A stretch of DNA of 7,117 bases from Hyphomicrobiaceae bacterium UBA2767 (GCA_002352635.1 DEIT01000234.1:1-7117); one strand, 5' to 3'. Positions 1-6,549 are shown, counted from the stretch's first letter. Numbers and translations: made by a program. Notes: generated from the sequence alone by a model not told the origin.

Positions 1-908
1 TGCTCCTCTCTCACGATGTACCGAACCGCAGACTGCTTGAAGAGGCGCTAACGACCAAGGCCGGTTACAAGGTCACGGTCACAGTGCCGCGGCGAGGCGA
101 GAAGCGCGAGATCATGGAGCAGTCGCTTGTGAATTCGCGCGAGGCCCTTGAACGGCGGTTGGCCGAGTCTGCTTCTCAGCGCAAACTGCTTGAGGGACTG
201 GCAACAGCATTTGATCTCGACGATGCGCCGGAGCGGATCGAGGTGTATGACAACAGCCACATTCAGGGGACAAGCCCGGTGGGTGCGATGATTGTGTCGG
301 GACCGGAAGGTCTTGAGAAAAACAGTTATCGCAAGTTCAACATCAAGTCGAAAGATCTCGCGCCCGGCGATGACTACGCCATGATGCGCGAGGTGCTGAC
401 CCGTCGCTTCTCGCGCCTTTTAAAGGAGTCACAAGACGATAACAGCAGCGCCGTCTGGCCTGATCTTGTGCTCATTGACGGCGGTGCAGGCCAATTGTCG
501 TCAGCCCATGACGTGCTCGACGAACTTGGAATAGACGGCCTGCGTGTCGTTGGTATCGCCAAGGGGCCGGACCGGGATGCCGGTCGCGAGCGATTTTTTA
601 TCCGGGATCGCGACGCATTCATGCTGCCTCCACGTGATCCGGTTCTCTATTTCGTGCAACGGCTGCGAGACGAGGCGCATCGCTTCGCAATCGGTGCGCA
701 CCGGGCAAAGCGCAAGAAATCCTTTCATGCTTCACCACTCGATGAAGTGCCAGGCGTCGGACCGGCGCGCAAGCGCGCATTGTTGAAACATTTCGGTTCT
801 GCCAAGGCGGTGAGCCGGGCCGGACTGACTGATTTGCAGACGGTCGAAGGCGTATCCGCGCATACAGCGCAAACCATTTATGATTTTTTTCATGAGCAGA
901 ATGGGTGA
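1..908 (+). CDS. uvrC: UvrC, excinuclease ABC subunit C (C-terminal part; 5' end outside window)
   Basis: UvrC makes the two incisions flanking a lesion in nucleotide excision repair, working with UvrA and UvrB in the cytoplasm. The reading frame is already open at base 3, so the N-terminal GIY-YIG nuclease and probably the UvrB-binding region lie to the left of the window. What remains is the C-terminal RNase H-like endonuclease domain, with its DDH triad visible: Asp in VYDNSH (249-251), Asp in LVLIDGGAGQL (477-479) and His in RDEAHRF (678-680). Tandem helix-hairpin-helix DNA-binding motifs follow, the first around VPGVGPARKRALLKHFG, and the protein ends in FFHEQNG before the TGA at 906-908. 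All catalytic residues of the 3' half are present, so this looks functional. It leads directly into pgsA, whose longest possible frame overlaps its end. The family assignment is very secure. Confidence 0.97.
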   Translation, partial: LLSHDVPNRRLLEEALTTKAGYKVTVTVPRRGEKREIMEQSLVNSREALERRLAESASQRKLLEGLATAFDLDDAPERIEVYDNSHIQGTSPVGAMIVSGPEGLEKNSYRKFNIKSKDLAPGDDYAMMREVLTRRFSRLLKESQDDNSSAVWPDLVLIDGGAGQLSSAHDVLDELGIDGLRVVGIAKGPDRDAGRERFFIRDRDAFMLPPRDPVLYFVQRLRDEAHRFAIGAHRAKRKKSFHASPLDEVPGVGPARKRALLKHFGSAKAVSRAGLTDLQTVEGVSAHTAQTIYDFFHEQNG

Positions 909-954
909 AAAGCCTTACACTGTGCCCACAATGGAACGAGTCGCGCGACAAAAC

Positions 955-1524
955 ATGTATCTATATGTACCAAACCTGCTGACCTACGGTCGGATAGCGG
1001 CAGTGCCGGCGCTTGTGGGATGCTTCTTTATCAAGGGCGACTTCGGCAACTGGCTTGCTCTGGCGATTTTCGTTGCCGCCGGGATTACCGACGCGCTCGA
1101 CGGCTATTTCGCCCGTGCCTGGGAGCAGCAAACATCACTCGGGCGCATGCTCGACCCCATCGCCGATAAGCTGCTGGTGTCCGCTGCATTGATGATGCTC
1201 GCCGCCCAACAGACAATCGCCGGATGGTCGTTATGTGCCGCCGTGATCATCCTCAGCCGCGAGATCCTGGTCTCTGGCTTGCGCGAATTTCTGGCCGAGG
1301 TAAATGTCAGCGTGCCGGTCACCAAGCTCGCCAAATGGAAAACCATCGCCCAGATGGTCGCCATCGGTTTCCTGCTCGCAGGTACAGCCGGCGACAAGAT
1401 TTTTCCCTTTACGACCCTCACCGGGCTTTGCTTACTGTGGGTATCGGCCATCGTAACGCTCTACACCGGGTGGGATTATTTCCAAGCCGGAATGCGCCAT
1501 GTGCTGGATATGGGTCACAAATAA
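955..1524 (+). CDS. pgsA: CDP-diacylglycerol--glycerol-3-phosphate 3-phosphatidyltransferase (PgsA)
   Basis: This integral membrane enzyme transfers a phosphatidyl group from CDP-diacylglycerol to glycerol-3-phosphate, the committed step to phosphatidylglycerol and cardiolipin. The CDP-alcohol phosphatidyltransferase signature D-x2-DG-x2-AR-x8-G-x3-D-x3-D is complete: D46, D49-G50, A53-R54, G63, D67 and D71, counting from the start used here. Several hydrophobic segments surround it. The REILVSGLREFLAE and VTKLAKWKT stretches are typical of PgsA rather than of other CDP-alcohol transferases. The frame is open upstream, with further ATGs at 880, 892, 901 and 931, the first three inside the end of uvrC. 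None has a convincing ribosome-binding site. I chose 955 because it places YVPNLLTYGRI at the N-terminus and gives 189 residues, the usual family length; 931 is the main alternative. The gene is probably co-transcribed with uvrC and moaDE. Confidence 0.93.
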   Translation: MYLYVPNLLTYGRIAAVPALVGCFFIKGDFGNWLALAIFVAAGITDALDGYFARAWEQQTSLGRMLDPIADKLLVSAALMMLAAQQTIAGWSLCAAVIILSREILVSGLREFLAEVNVSVPVTKLAKWKTIAQMVAIGFLLAGTAGDKIFPFTTLTGLCLLWVSAIVTLYTGWDYFQAGMRHVLDMGHK

Positions 1525-1539
1525 AGCAGGACGTGTGTA

Positions 1540-1797
1540 ATGAGTGTGAAGCTTCTCTATTTCGCCTGGGTGCGGGAGAAAACGGGGCTTGGCGAAGAAA
1601 CGGTTGATCTGCCCGGGAGCGTGCAGACCGTTTCTGACCTGATGGCCTGGCTCAAGGCGCGCGGACCCGAATATGAAGCCGCATTCGACAAGTCCGACTT
1701 CATCCGTGCCGCAATCGACCATACCCATGTGACCCACAGCACTTCCATCGACAAGGCCCGTGAAATTGCGTTCTTCCCACCCGTCACCGGGGGTTGA
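1540..1797 (+). CDS. moaD: Molybdopterin synthase small (sulfur carrier) subunit MoaD
   Basis: MoaD is the ubiquitin-fold sulfur carrier of molybdopterin synthase. Its C-terminal glycine is adenylated and thiocarboxylated, and the sulfur is then donated to cyclic pyranopterin monophosphate within the MoaE active site. The 85-residue product begins MSVKLLYFAWVREKTG, a typical beta-grasp opening, and ends PVTGG, the double glycine required for activation. The family is usually about 80-85 residues. The FFPPVTGG ending is characteristic of MoaD, as opposed to ThiS. An AGCAGGA Shine-Dalgarno-like stretch at 1525-1531 sits 8 nt before the ATG and supports the start. moaE begins 7 bp after the stop, so the two subunits are very likely made from one transcript. 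The MoeB-type activating enzyme is not in this window. Confidence 0.95.
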   Translation: MSVKLLYFAWVREKTGLGEETVDLPGSVQTVSDLMAWLKARGPEYEAAFDKSDFIRAAIDHTHVTHSTSIDKAREIAFFPPVTGG

Positions 1798-1804
1798 ACC
1801 ATCC

Positions 1805-2272
1805 ATGATCCGCATCCAGCAGGAAGACTTCGACATCGGCGCCGAGATTTCGAAGCTGCGCTCAGGCCGAACCGATATCGGCGCCATTGTGACCTTCACC
1901 GGAACAGTGCGCGATACAGCGCAAGGAGAGTGCATCTCGGAGATGACACTCGAGCATTATCCCGGCATGACGGAAAAAGAACTGCAGCGGATTGAGCAGC
2001 AGGCCACCGCGCGCTGGCCGTTACAGGGCTCACTCATCATTCACCGCTACGGGACAATGAAACCGGGTGAGAATATCGTGCTGGTGATTACCGCCTCGGC
2101 ACATCGGCAAGCAGCGTTCGAGGCGGCGGAATTCCTGATGGATTATCTCAAGACCAAGGCCCCGTTCTGGAAGAAGGAGGACGGACCGGACGGTGGCACA
2201 TGGGTTGACGCACGCGACAGCGATGATGATGCGCTCAAGCGATGGGAAACACGTCGCAAGGCTGCGGAATAG
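1805..2272 (+). CDS. moaE: Molybdopterin synthase catalytic (large) subunit MoaE
   Basis: MoaE forms a heterotetramer with MoaD and converts cyclic pyranopterin monophosphate to molybdopterin in the cytoplasm. The 155-residue product carries the family landmarks: IVTFTGTVRD near residues 28-37, LEHYPGM near 49-55, SAHR at 98-101, and DYLKTKAPFWKKE around 113-125. H100, R101, K116 and K123 match the E. coli active-site residues H103, R104, K119 and K126. The C-terminal TWVDARDSDDDALKRW also matches the family. The frame continues upstream to an ATG at 1760, inside moaD. The ATG at 1805 was preferred because MIRIQQEDFD is the normal N-terminus and because it follows the moaD stop at a short distance, with a G-run at 1789-1793 as a possible weak ribosome-binding site. 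The gene ends 15 bp from the stop of the convergent small gene, and no clear terminator lies between them. Confidence 0.95.
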   Translation: MIRIQQEDFDIGAEISKLRSGRTDIGAIVTFTGTVRDTAQGECISEMTLEHYPGMTEKELQRIEQQATARWPLQGSLIIHRYGTMKPGENIVLVITASAHRQAAFEAAEFLMDYLKTKAPFWKKEDGPDGGTWVDARDSDDDALKRWETRRKAAE

Positions 2273-2287
2273 CGGCCAGATATCAGG

Positions 2288-2626
2288 TTATTGCTGCAGG
2301 GGCGGAACGTATGGACCCCAACGGCATCTCTCCCGCCACACACAGCCGGTCGCACGCGCGCACTGCCTGACAAATCGGCAGGTACGGCATCGTAATGTTG
2401 GACCGCAGCGTGTGCGCCCGTCCCGGCGCAGGCCACACCAATAGATCTCCTGACAGGTACGGAAGATATCGACCTTGTGCAGCAGACTCATTTCTGACGC
2501 CTGCCCAGATCCCGCAAGACCGCCCAGCGGTGCGGTCGCCTTGGCAGATGGTGACAAAGCACTGGTTAGGAAAACTGCGGCCAGCAAGAGCGCGACAACC
2601 GCCCCAATCTTAAAATACCGGCACAT
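2288..2626 (-). CDS. Small exported eight-cysteine, Arg-rich protein of unknown function
   Basis: I do not recognise a family. The 112-residue product starts with a clear Sec signal peptide: Lys/Arg near the start, a hydrophobic core at about residues 8-23, and a likely cleavage site after SPSAKA (residue 30). The mature part of about 82 residues is basic and contains eight cysteines at 58, 64, 74, 80, 83, 89, 95 and 101. Five of the seven intervals are exactly C-x5-C. An even number of cysteines in an exported protein suggests four disulfides, or less likely metal binding. The start at 2626 is supported by a purine-rich GGGAGGGGG ribosome-binding region just upstream; a longer frame from 2698 would put 24 residues in front of the signal peptide and is unlikely. 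The gene is convergent with moaE and downstream of ilvE. Coding status is supported by the coherent signal peptide, ribosome site and promoter, not by homology. Confidence 0.72.
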   Translation of the reverse strand: MCRYFKIGAVVALLLAAVFLTSALSPSAKATAPLGGLAGSGQASEMSLLHKVDIFRTCQEIYWCGLRRDGRTRCGPTLRCRTCRFVRQCARATGCVWRERCRWGPYVPPLQQ

Positions 2627-2655
2627 AACGGCACCCCCTCCCGAAATACATCGCC

Positions 2656-2671
2656 GCCTGTTCACACAGGC
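2656..2671 (-). other. Perfect 6 bp stem with a GTGA tetraloop in the leader of the small gene
   Basis: On the - strand, GCCTGT and ACAGGC flank GTGA, a GNRA-type tetraloop. The hairpin lies immediately downstream of the predicted -10 box, so it would sit at or very near the 5' end of the transcript. No T-run follows it, so it does not look like an intrinsic terminator for ilvE. A 5' stabilising stem-loop or a chance repeat are both possible. Confidence 0.35.
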
Positions 2672-2675
2672 TTTG

Positions 2676-2684
2676 ATCATAGCA
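2676..2684 (-). promoter_or_regulatory. Extended -10 promoter candidate for the eight-cysteine protein gene
   Basis: Read on the - strand, the sequence is TGCTATGAT: a five-of-six match to TATAAT preceded by the TGn extended -10 motif. A weak TTGCGC lies 19 bp upstream as a poor -35. Transcription would start near 2669-2672, giving a leader of about 45 nt before the ATG at 2626. This would let the small gene be expressed independently of ilvE. It is a motif match only. Confidence 0.4.
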
Positions 2685-2758
2685 TGGAGCGTCATCACCC
2701 GCGCAAGAGGTTACACGCAAGGCGCGACAGTCGGCCATCCTGAATGAGAATTGGCTCG

Positions 2759-3655
2759 TCAGCCGGTAGCAGCAACGCTTTCCGCGGGGCGTATGAGCGC
2801 TGAGTAATCCTTCACCAGCGTCTCGGTGATGGTGCCGGGCGTAAACTTGTGCGGACCGATCTCCGCAACGGCCGTTACTTCGGCTGCGGTACCGGTGATG
2901 AAACACTCACTGAAATCGTCGAGTTCATCCGGCATGATTGCACGCTCGACGACTTCATAACCGCGCTTCTTCGCCAATTCCATAACACTGCGGCGCGTGA
3001 TTCCATCAAGAAAGCAATCCGGCGTCGGTGTGTGGAGTGCACCATCTTTGATGAGGAAAATATTGGCGCCGGTCGCCTCGGCCACCTGGCCACGCCAGTC
3101 AAGCATCAATGCGTCGGCATAGCCCGCGGCCTCCGCCTTGTGCTTCTCAATGGTGCAAATCATATACAGGCCCGCCGCCTTGCTTTTGGTCGGCGCTGTT
3201 CTTGGGTCTGGACGGCGATAGTCGGCAATAGCCATCCGAATACCCTTGAGTTGCGCCTCCGGGTCGAAATACTTCCCCCAATCCCACGCAGCGATAGCAA
3301 GATTGATGCGAGTCTCCTGGGCGGAAACGCCCATCATCTCACTGCCCCGCCACGCGATCGGTCGGATATAGGCCTCAACAAGACCATTCTGCGCCACCAC
3401 GGCTTCACAGGCCTTGTCGATCTCTGCAACAGAATACGGGATTTCAAACCCGAGCACGGCGGCGGATTCGTGCAGGCGTTCATTGTGCTGGGTCAGTTCG
3501 AAAATTTGGCCGCCATAGGCCCGAATTCCCTCAAATACGGCGCTGGCATAGTGCAGCCCGTGGCTGAGAACATGGAGCTTGGCGTCCGGCCACTCGACCA
3601 TCTCGCCGTTCATCCAAATCACGCCCTCGCGTTGATCGTAGGGAATTGATGACAT
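2759..3655 (-). CDS. ilvE: Branched-chain amino acid aminotransferase (class IV PLP enzyme)
   Basis: The enzyme transfers the amino group between glutamate and the 2-oxo acids of leucine, isoleucine and valine, the last step of their synthesis and the first of their breakdown. The 298-residue product has the BCAT layout: WMNGEMVEWPDAKLHVLSH near the N-terminus, the YASAVFEGIRAY segment at 36-47, K159 in TKSKAAGLY as the pyridoxal-phosphate Schiff-base lysine, E193 in AEATGANIF as the cofactor ring partner, and FITGTAAEV near 252-260. K159 and E193 sit at the positions expected from E. coli IlvE. The start at 3655 follows a GGAGA ribosome site by 9 nt; a frame extension to 3682 has no such support. 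The gene diverges from the MarR regulator gene across a 214 bp intergenic region, which makes that regulator a possible controller. D-amino-acid aminotransferase shares the fold, but the length and motifs favour IlvE. Confidence 0.94.
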   Translation of the reverse strand: MSSIPYDQREGVIWMNGEMVEWPDAKLHVLSHGLHYASAVFEGIRAYGGQIFELTQHNERLHESAAVLGFEIPYSVAEIDKACEAVVAQNGLVEAYIRPIAWRGSEMMGVSAQETRINLAIAAWDWGKYFDPEAQLKGIRMAIADYRRPDPRTAPTKSKAAGLYMICTIEKHKAEAAGYADALMLDWRGQVAEATGANIFLIKDGALHTPTPDCFLDGITRRSVMELAKKRGYEVVERAIMPDELDDFSECFITGTAAEVTAVAEIGPHKFTPGTITETLVKDYSALIRPAESVAATG

Positions 3656-3869
3656 ATCACTTGCTCTCCGAGAAGACTGCACAATGTGAGAAACAGTGCG
3701 GTTTACAGCGCGCCGTGACGGGATTTCCTGTCCCGGAACAACCCGCTAACCAGAACGCATTTAGCGTTATTCTGCATAAGCTGAACATGATTTTGCGGCA
3801 AAACCGGAATACACAAAACAGATCACAACGCTGTATTTATCAGTATCAATAGGCTAAAAATAAGTCAAC
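3656..3869. promoter_or_regulatory. Divergent intergenic region between ilvE and the MarR operon, with short palindromes
   Basis: This 214 bp stretch must hold the promoters of both divergent units. It contains three small perfect inverted repeats: CGGGA/TCCCG with a 7 nt spacer (3719-3735), AACGC/GCGTT with a 5 nt spacer (3754-3768) and TTTTGC/GCAAAA around a single G (3791-3803). On the - strand TTGCCG, 17 bp and TATGCA can be read as a weak promoter for ilvE (roughly 3774-3802), overlapping the last two repeats. I found no convincing -35/-10 pair for the + strand gene. The ribosome site before 3870 is also weak. Regulation by the adjacent MarR protein is an inference. Confidence 0.4.
3791..3803. 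repeat. 13 bp perfect palindrome (6+1+6), candidate operator
   Basis: TTTTGC and its reverse complement GCAAAA flank a single G. The site lies 67 bp upstream of the MarR gene start, within the possible -35 area of the divergent ilvE promoter. MarR proteins bind as dimers to short palindromes near their own promoters, so this is a reasonable candidate. A 13 bp repeat could also occur by chance in AT-rich intergenic DNA. Confidence 0.35.
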
Positions 3870-4451
3870 ATGACTGACATAAATGAGCGCATTCGAGACT
3901 TGGACACCGGTGTTGACCGGGTAAAGAAGGCTGCGCAGAAAGGCCCACGCGCAAACGTATCAACCGATCCGGCGCTTCTCGACCTCGCGGAACTGCTGTT
4001 TTTTGCCTATCGCGATTTTACGCGTGAGCCTGACAAAATTCTCGATGAGTTCGGCTTTGGCCGCGCTCACCACCGAGTGCTGCATTTCGTCAATCGCAGG
4101 CCCGGCATGCGCGTGGCCGATTTGCTGGAAATCCTTAAGATCACCAAACAAAGCCTCGGGCGGGTCTTAAAACAGCTGGTGGATGACGGCTTCATTGCTC
4201 AGGAGGCAGGCAAATCTGACCGTCGCGAGCGTCTTCTTCATCCCACAGCGCACGGACGTGAACTCGCCAATCGCCTAGCTGAGCCACAGCTTGAACGGGT
4301 CGCGCATGCGCTCAATGCCAGTGGCAGGAAAGCGCAATCAAGTATTGAGATGTTCCTCTATCAAATGATCAGCGAAGCTGACAGATCGCAAGTCGAACGA
4401 TTGCTCATGTCAAAGGACCGTCAACACGAAAAACGGGAAGAACGGGAATGA
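3870..4451 (+). CDS. MarR-family transcriptional regulator, PetP-like, first gene of a two-component operon
   Basis: This 193-residue protein is a winged-helix MarR-family DNA-binding regulator. About 35 polar residues precede the domain. Dimerisation and first helices follow at about 36-60 (LAELLFFAYRDF), then the HTH at about 79-108 with VADLLEILKITKQSLGRVL as its core, and the wing at about 112-127 with the conserved DRRER motif. A C-terminal helix and a charged tail (residues 182-193) end it, against a usual family length of 140-160. Its stop overlaps the start of the response regulator gene in ATGA, so the two are probably translationally coupled. The pairing with an OmpR-type regulator resembles petP-petR of Rhodobacter capsulatus, where this locus was linked to cytochrome bc1 expression; that link is from recall and may not apply here. 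Its ligand and targets are unknown. The start at 3870 has only a weak upstream ribosome site. Confidence 0.85.
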   Translation: MTDINERIRDLDTGVDRVKKAAQKGPRANVSTDPALLDLAELLFFAYRDFTREPDKILDEFGFGRAHHRVLHFVNRRPGMRVADLLEILKITKQSLGRVLKQLVDDGFIAQEAGKSDRRERLLHPTAHGRELANRLAEPQLERVAHALNASGRKAQSSIEMFLYQMISEADRSQVERLLMSKDRQHEKREERE

Positions 4452-5164
4452 GTCCCTCCACCCAGCAAGGCGCTACCCCGTTGCCGGCGGACAATGCACC
4501 GCACATTCTGATCGTGGATGATGACCAGCGTATCCGCGACCTGCTGGCACGATTTCTCCAGGAAAACGGGTTTCGCGTAACAACGGCAGAAAATTCGGCA
4601 ACGGCACGCGCCAACATGCGTGGGTTGGCGTTTGATCTTCTGGTTCTTGATGTCATGATGCCTGGCGAGACAGGCCTTGAACTGGCAGAGGCCCTACGTG
4701 AAACCCATGACATCCCTATCCTCATGCTGACCGCCCGGGCGGAACCCGAGCACCGCATTCAAGGGCTGGAGGCCGGCGTCGACGACTATCTCGCCAAACC
4801 GTTCGAGCCACGTGAACTGCTTTTGCGGTTGCGAAACATTTTGAGTCGCCAAAAACGCACGTTAAGTCCGCAGGAGATCATCCGTATTGGCACATTTACC
4901 TTCCACATTGGCAGAGGCGAATTAAAACAGCAGGGAGAAACCATCCGCCTGACGGAACGTGAACGCGATCTGCTCCGGCAATTCGCCGAACGCCCTGGCA
5001 CCCCCATTTCACGGCTGGAATTGGCAAAACAGGGGACCGACGGCTCGGAACGCGCCGTCGATGTTCAAATCAACCGTTTGCGTCGAAAAATCGAGGCAGA
5101 TCCCGGCAATCCAGTTTATCTTCAGACTGTCCGGGGCAAGGGTTACATTTTGCACGCAGAATAA
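4448..5164 (+). CDS. OmpR/PhoB-family response regulator, PetR-like
   Basis: This 238-residue protein is a phosphorylation-controlled DNA-binding regulator. The receiver domain covers about residues 18-133: the acidic pocket is in LIVDDD (D24-D26), the phosphoacceptor is D68 in LLVLDVMMPG, and T95 and K117 complete the switch set (K117 in AKPFEP). The winged-helix effector domain covers about 143-236, with LTERERDLL, the recognition helix around ERAVDVQINRLRRKIE, and the usual ending VRGKGYIL. All key residues are intact. The ATG overlaps the upstream MarR stop and is preceded by GGGAAG at 4435-4440; the stop overlaps the start of the kinase gene in TAATG. The natural partner is therefore the downstream kinase. 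PetR of Rhodobacter is the closest named protein I can suggest. Regulated genes cannot be read from this window. Confidence 0.93.
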   Translation: MSPSTQQGATPLPADNAPHILIVDDDQRIRDLLARFLQENGFRVTTAENSATARANMRGLAFDLLVLDVMMPGETGLELAEALRETHDIPILMLTARAEPEHRIQGLEAGVDDYLAKPFEPRELLLRLRNILSRQKRTLSPQEIIRIGTFTFHIGRGELKQQGETIRLTERERDLLRQFAERPGTPISRLELAKQGTDGSERAVDVQINRLRRKIEADPGNPVYLQTVRGKGYILHAE

Positions 5165-6549
5165 TGGTAGCAATTCCCAAACCGACTTGGCCGAGCCGAA
5201 AACGAATATCCAAGCTTGGTGTGGTACCCGGCTTTCTGAGCGGCGTTTTGCCCAAGGGACTGTATGCTCGCGCGCTTATCATCATCATCGCGCCGGTCGT
5301 GTTGTTACAGTCTGTCGTTGCGTTCGTCTTCATGGAACGCCACTGGGAAACTGTGACGCGGCGATTGTCGGATGCAACGACCCGCGACATTGCGATGCTC
5401 CTGGGCGTCTACGAATCCTACCCCCATGACGATAAATACCAAAAGCTGATCAAGCTTGCGCAGAGCAAGCTCAATCTCTCATTGCAAATTCTTCCGCCCC
5501 AGGACCTACCACCGACTCGACCCAAGCCGTTTTTTGACTTGCTGGACCGAACACTCAGCAAGGAAATCCGGAAGCAAATCGGCAAGCCTTTCTGGATCGA
5601 CACTGTTGGCCGTTCACATCTGGTCGAGATCCGCATAAAACTGAAAGACGCCGTTATGCGGATTCTGGCCCGCCGCAGCCAGACCTACGCATCGAATTCC
5701 CACATCTTCCTTTTATGGATGGTCGGCACATCGCTTGTATTGCTTACGGTCGCCATCCTGTTTCTGCGCAATCAGATCAAACCAATATTGCGCCTCTCAC
5801 AAGCAGCGGAGCGTTTTGGCAAAGGTCAGTCGACGCCGCCTGACTTTCGCCCGCGTGGAGCCAGGGAGGTACGGCAAGCTGCCCTGTCCTTCATGGAAAT
5901 GCGCAACCGTATCGAACGTCAGATCGAGCAACGCACGACAATGCTGGCAGGCGTCAGTCATGATTTGCGCACCATCCTCACACGGTTGAAGTTGCAGCTC
6001 GCCATGTTCGATGAATCCGAAGAAGCCAGGGAGATGCTCGCCGATGTGGATGAGATGCAGGCAATGCTGGAAGACTATATGGCGTTTGCCCGCGGCGATT
6101 CGAGCGAGGAGAGTTCATCGGTCAACGTGCGCCAGCTGCTACAGGAAATCCGCAAACAGACAATACGCGGAAAGAAAGAGATCACACTCAACATACCCGG
6201 CGATAGTATCGTTGTTCCGCTACGCCGACATGCCTTCAAGCGCGCGGTTACAAACGTGATATCAAATGCTGTCCGTTTTTCCCACCACGTCTCCGTCGAC
6301 GTTACGAAGACAAATGGATGGCTAACATTGCGCGTAGATGACGATGGACCGGGCATTCCCGAAGAAGAGCGTGAAGAGGTTTTCCGGCCGTTCTACCGGC
6401 TGGACAATGCGCGGGGACAGGACACCGGAATCAATACCGGCCTCGGCCTTTCAATTGCCCGGGATATTGTGCGCGGCCATGGTGGTGATATCGCGCTGAA
6501 AGAGAGCAAGATGGGAGGTCTCCAAGTCATCATACGGATACCGGTATAG
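5164..6549 (+). CDS. EnvZ-like membrane sensor histidine kinase with an HDLRTI phosphorylation motif
   Basis: This 461-residue inner-membrane kinase probably phosphorylates, and dephosphorylates, the response regulator encoded just upstream. A cytoplasmic N-terminus of about 33 residues is followed by TM1 (about 34-57), a periplasmic sensor region of about 120 residues with a Pro-rich patch near 111-122, TM2 (about 182-201) and a HAMP linker (about 202-253). The dimerisation domain carries H266 in LAGVSHDLRTILTRL. The ATPase domain has its N box around N364 and N368, the G1 box DDDGPGIP (392-399), the F box VFRPFYR (406-412) and the G2 box GLGLSIA (426-432). The only departure is Ile271 where EnvZ-type kinases usually have Pro after HDLRT. 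The start shares one base with the stop of the regulator gene and has no ribosome site of its own, which suggests coupled translation. The signal it senses is unknown. Confidence 0.94.
   Translation: MVAIPKPTWPSRKRISKLGVVPGFLSGVLPKGLYARALIIIIAPVVLLQSVVAFVFMERHWETVTRRLSDATTRDIAMLLGVYESYPHDDKYQKLIKLAQSKLNLSLQILPPQDLPPTRPKPFFDLLDRTLSKEIRKQIGKPFWIDTVGRSHLVEIRIKLKDAVMRILARRSQTYASNSHIFLLWMVGTSLVLLTVAILFLRNQIKPILRLSQAAERFGKGQSTPPDFRPRGAREVRQAALSFMEMRNRIERQIEQRTTMLAGVSHDLRTILTRLKLQLAMFDESEEAREMLADVDEMQAMLEDYMAFARGDSSEESSSVNVRQLLQEIRKQTIRGKKEITLNIPGDSIVVPLRRHAFKRAVTNVISNAVRFSHHVSVDVTKTNGWLTLRVDDDGPGIPEEEREEVFRPFYRLDNARGQDTGINTGLGLSIARDIVRGHGGDIALKESKMGGLQVIIRIPV

Noticed and set aside
1432..1935. - strand open frame of 167 codons across pgsA, moaD and moaE
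   Set aside because: It runs antisense across three securely identified genes and has no ribosome site or motif; a shadow of GC-biased coding DNA.
2273..2287. Bidirectional terminator between moaE and the convergent small gene
   Set aside because: Only 15 bp separate the stop codons and no stem followed by a T-run is present there or just inside the gene ends.
2475..2747. + strand open frame opposite the cysteine-rich gene
   Set aside because: The - strand product has a coherent signal peptide, regular cysteines and a ribosome site, while the + strand translation has none of these.
2849..3649. Long + strand open frame (266 codons) opposite ilvE
   Set aside because: It is fully antisense to a well-supported aminotransferase gene, shows no recognisable motif and has His/Arg/Cys-rich shadow composition.
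3646..3852. Possible small + strand gene in the ilvE/MarR intergenic region
   Set aside because: It starts inside ilvE on the opposite strand, lacks a ribosome site, and covers a region expected to hold divergent promoters.
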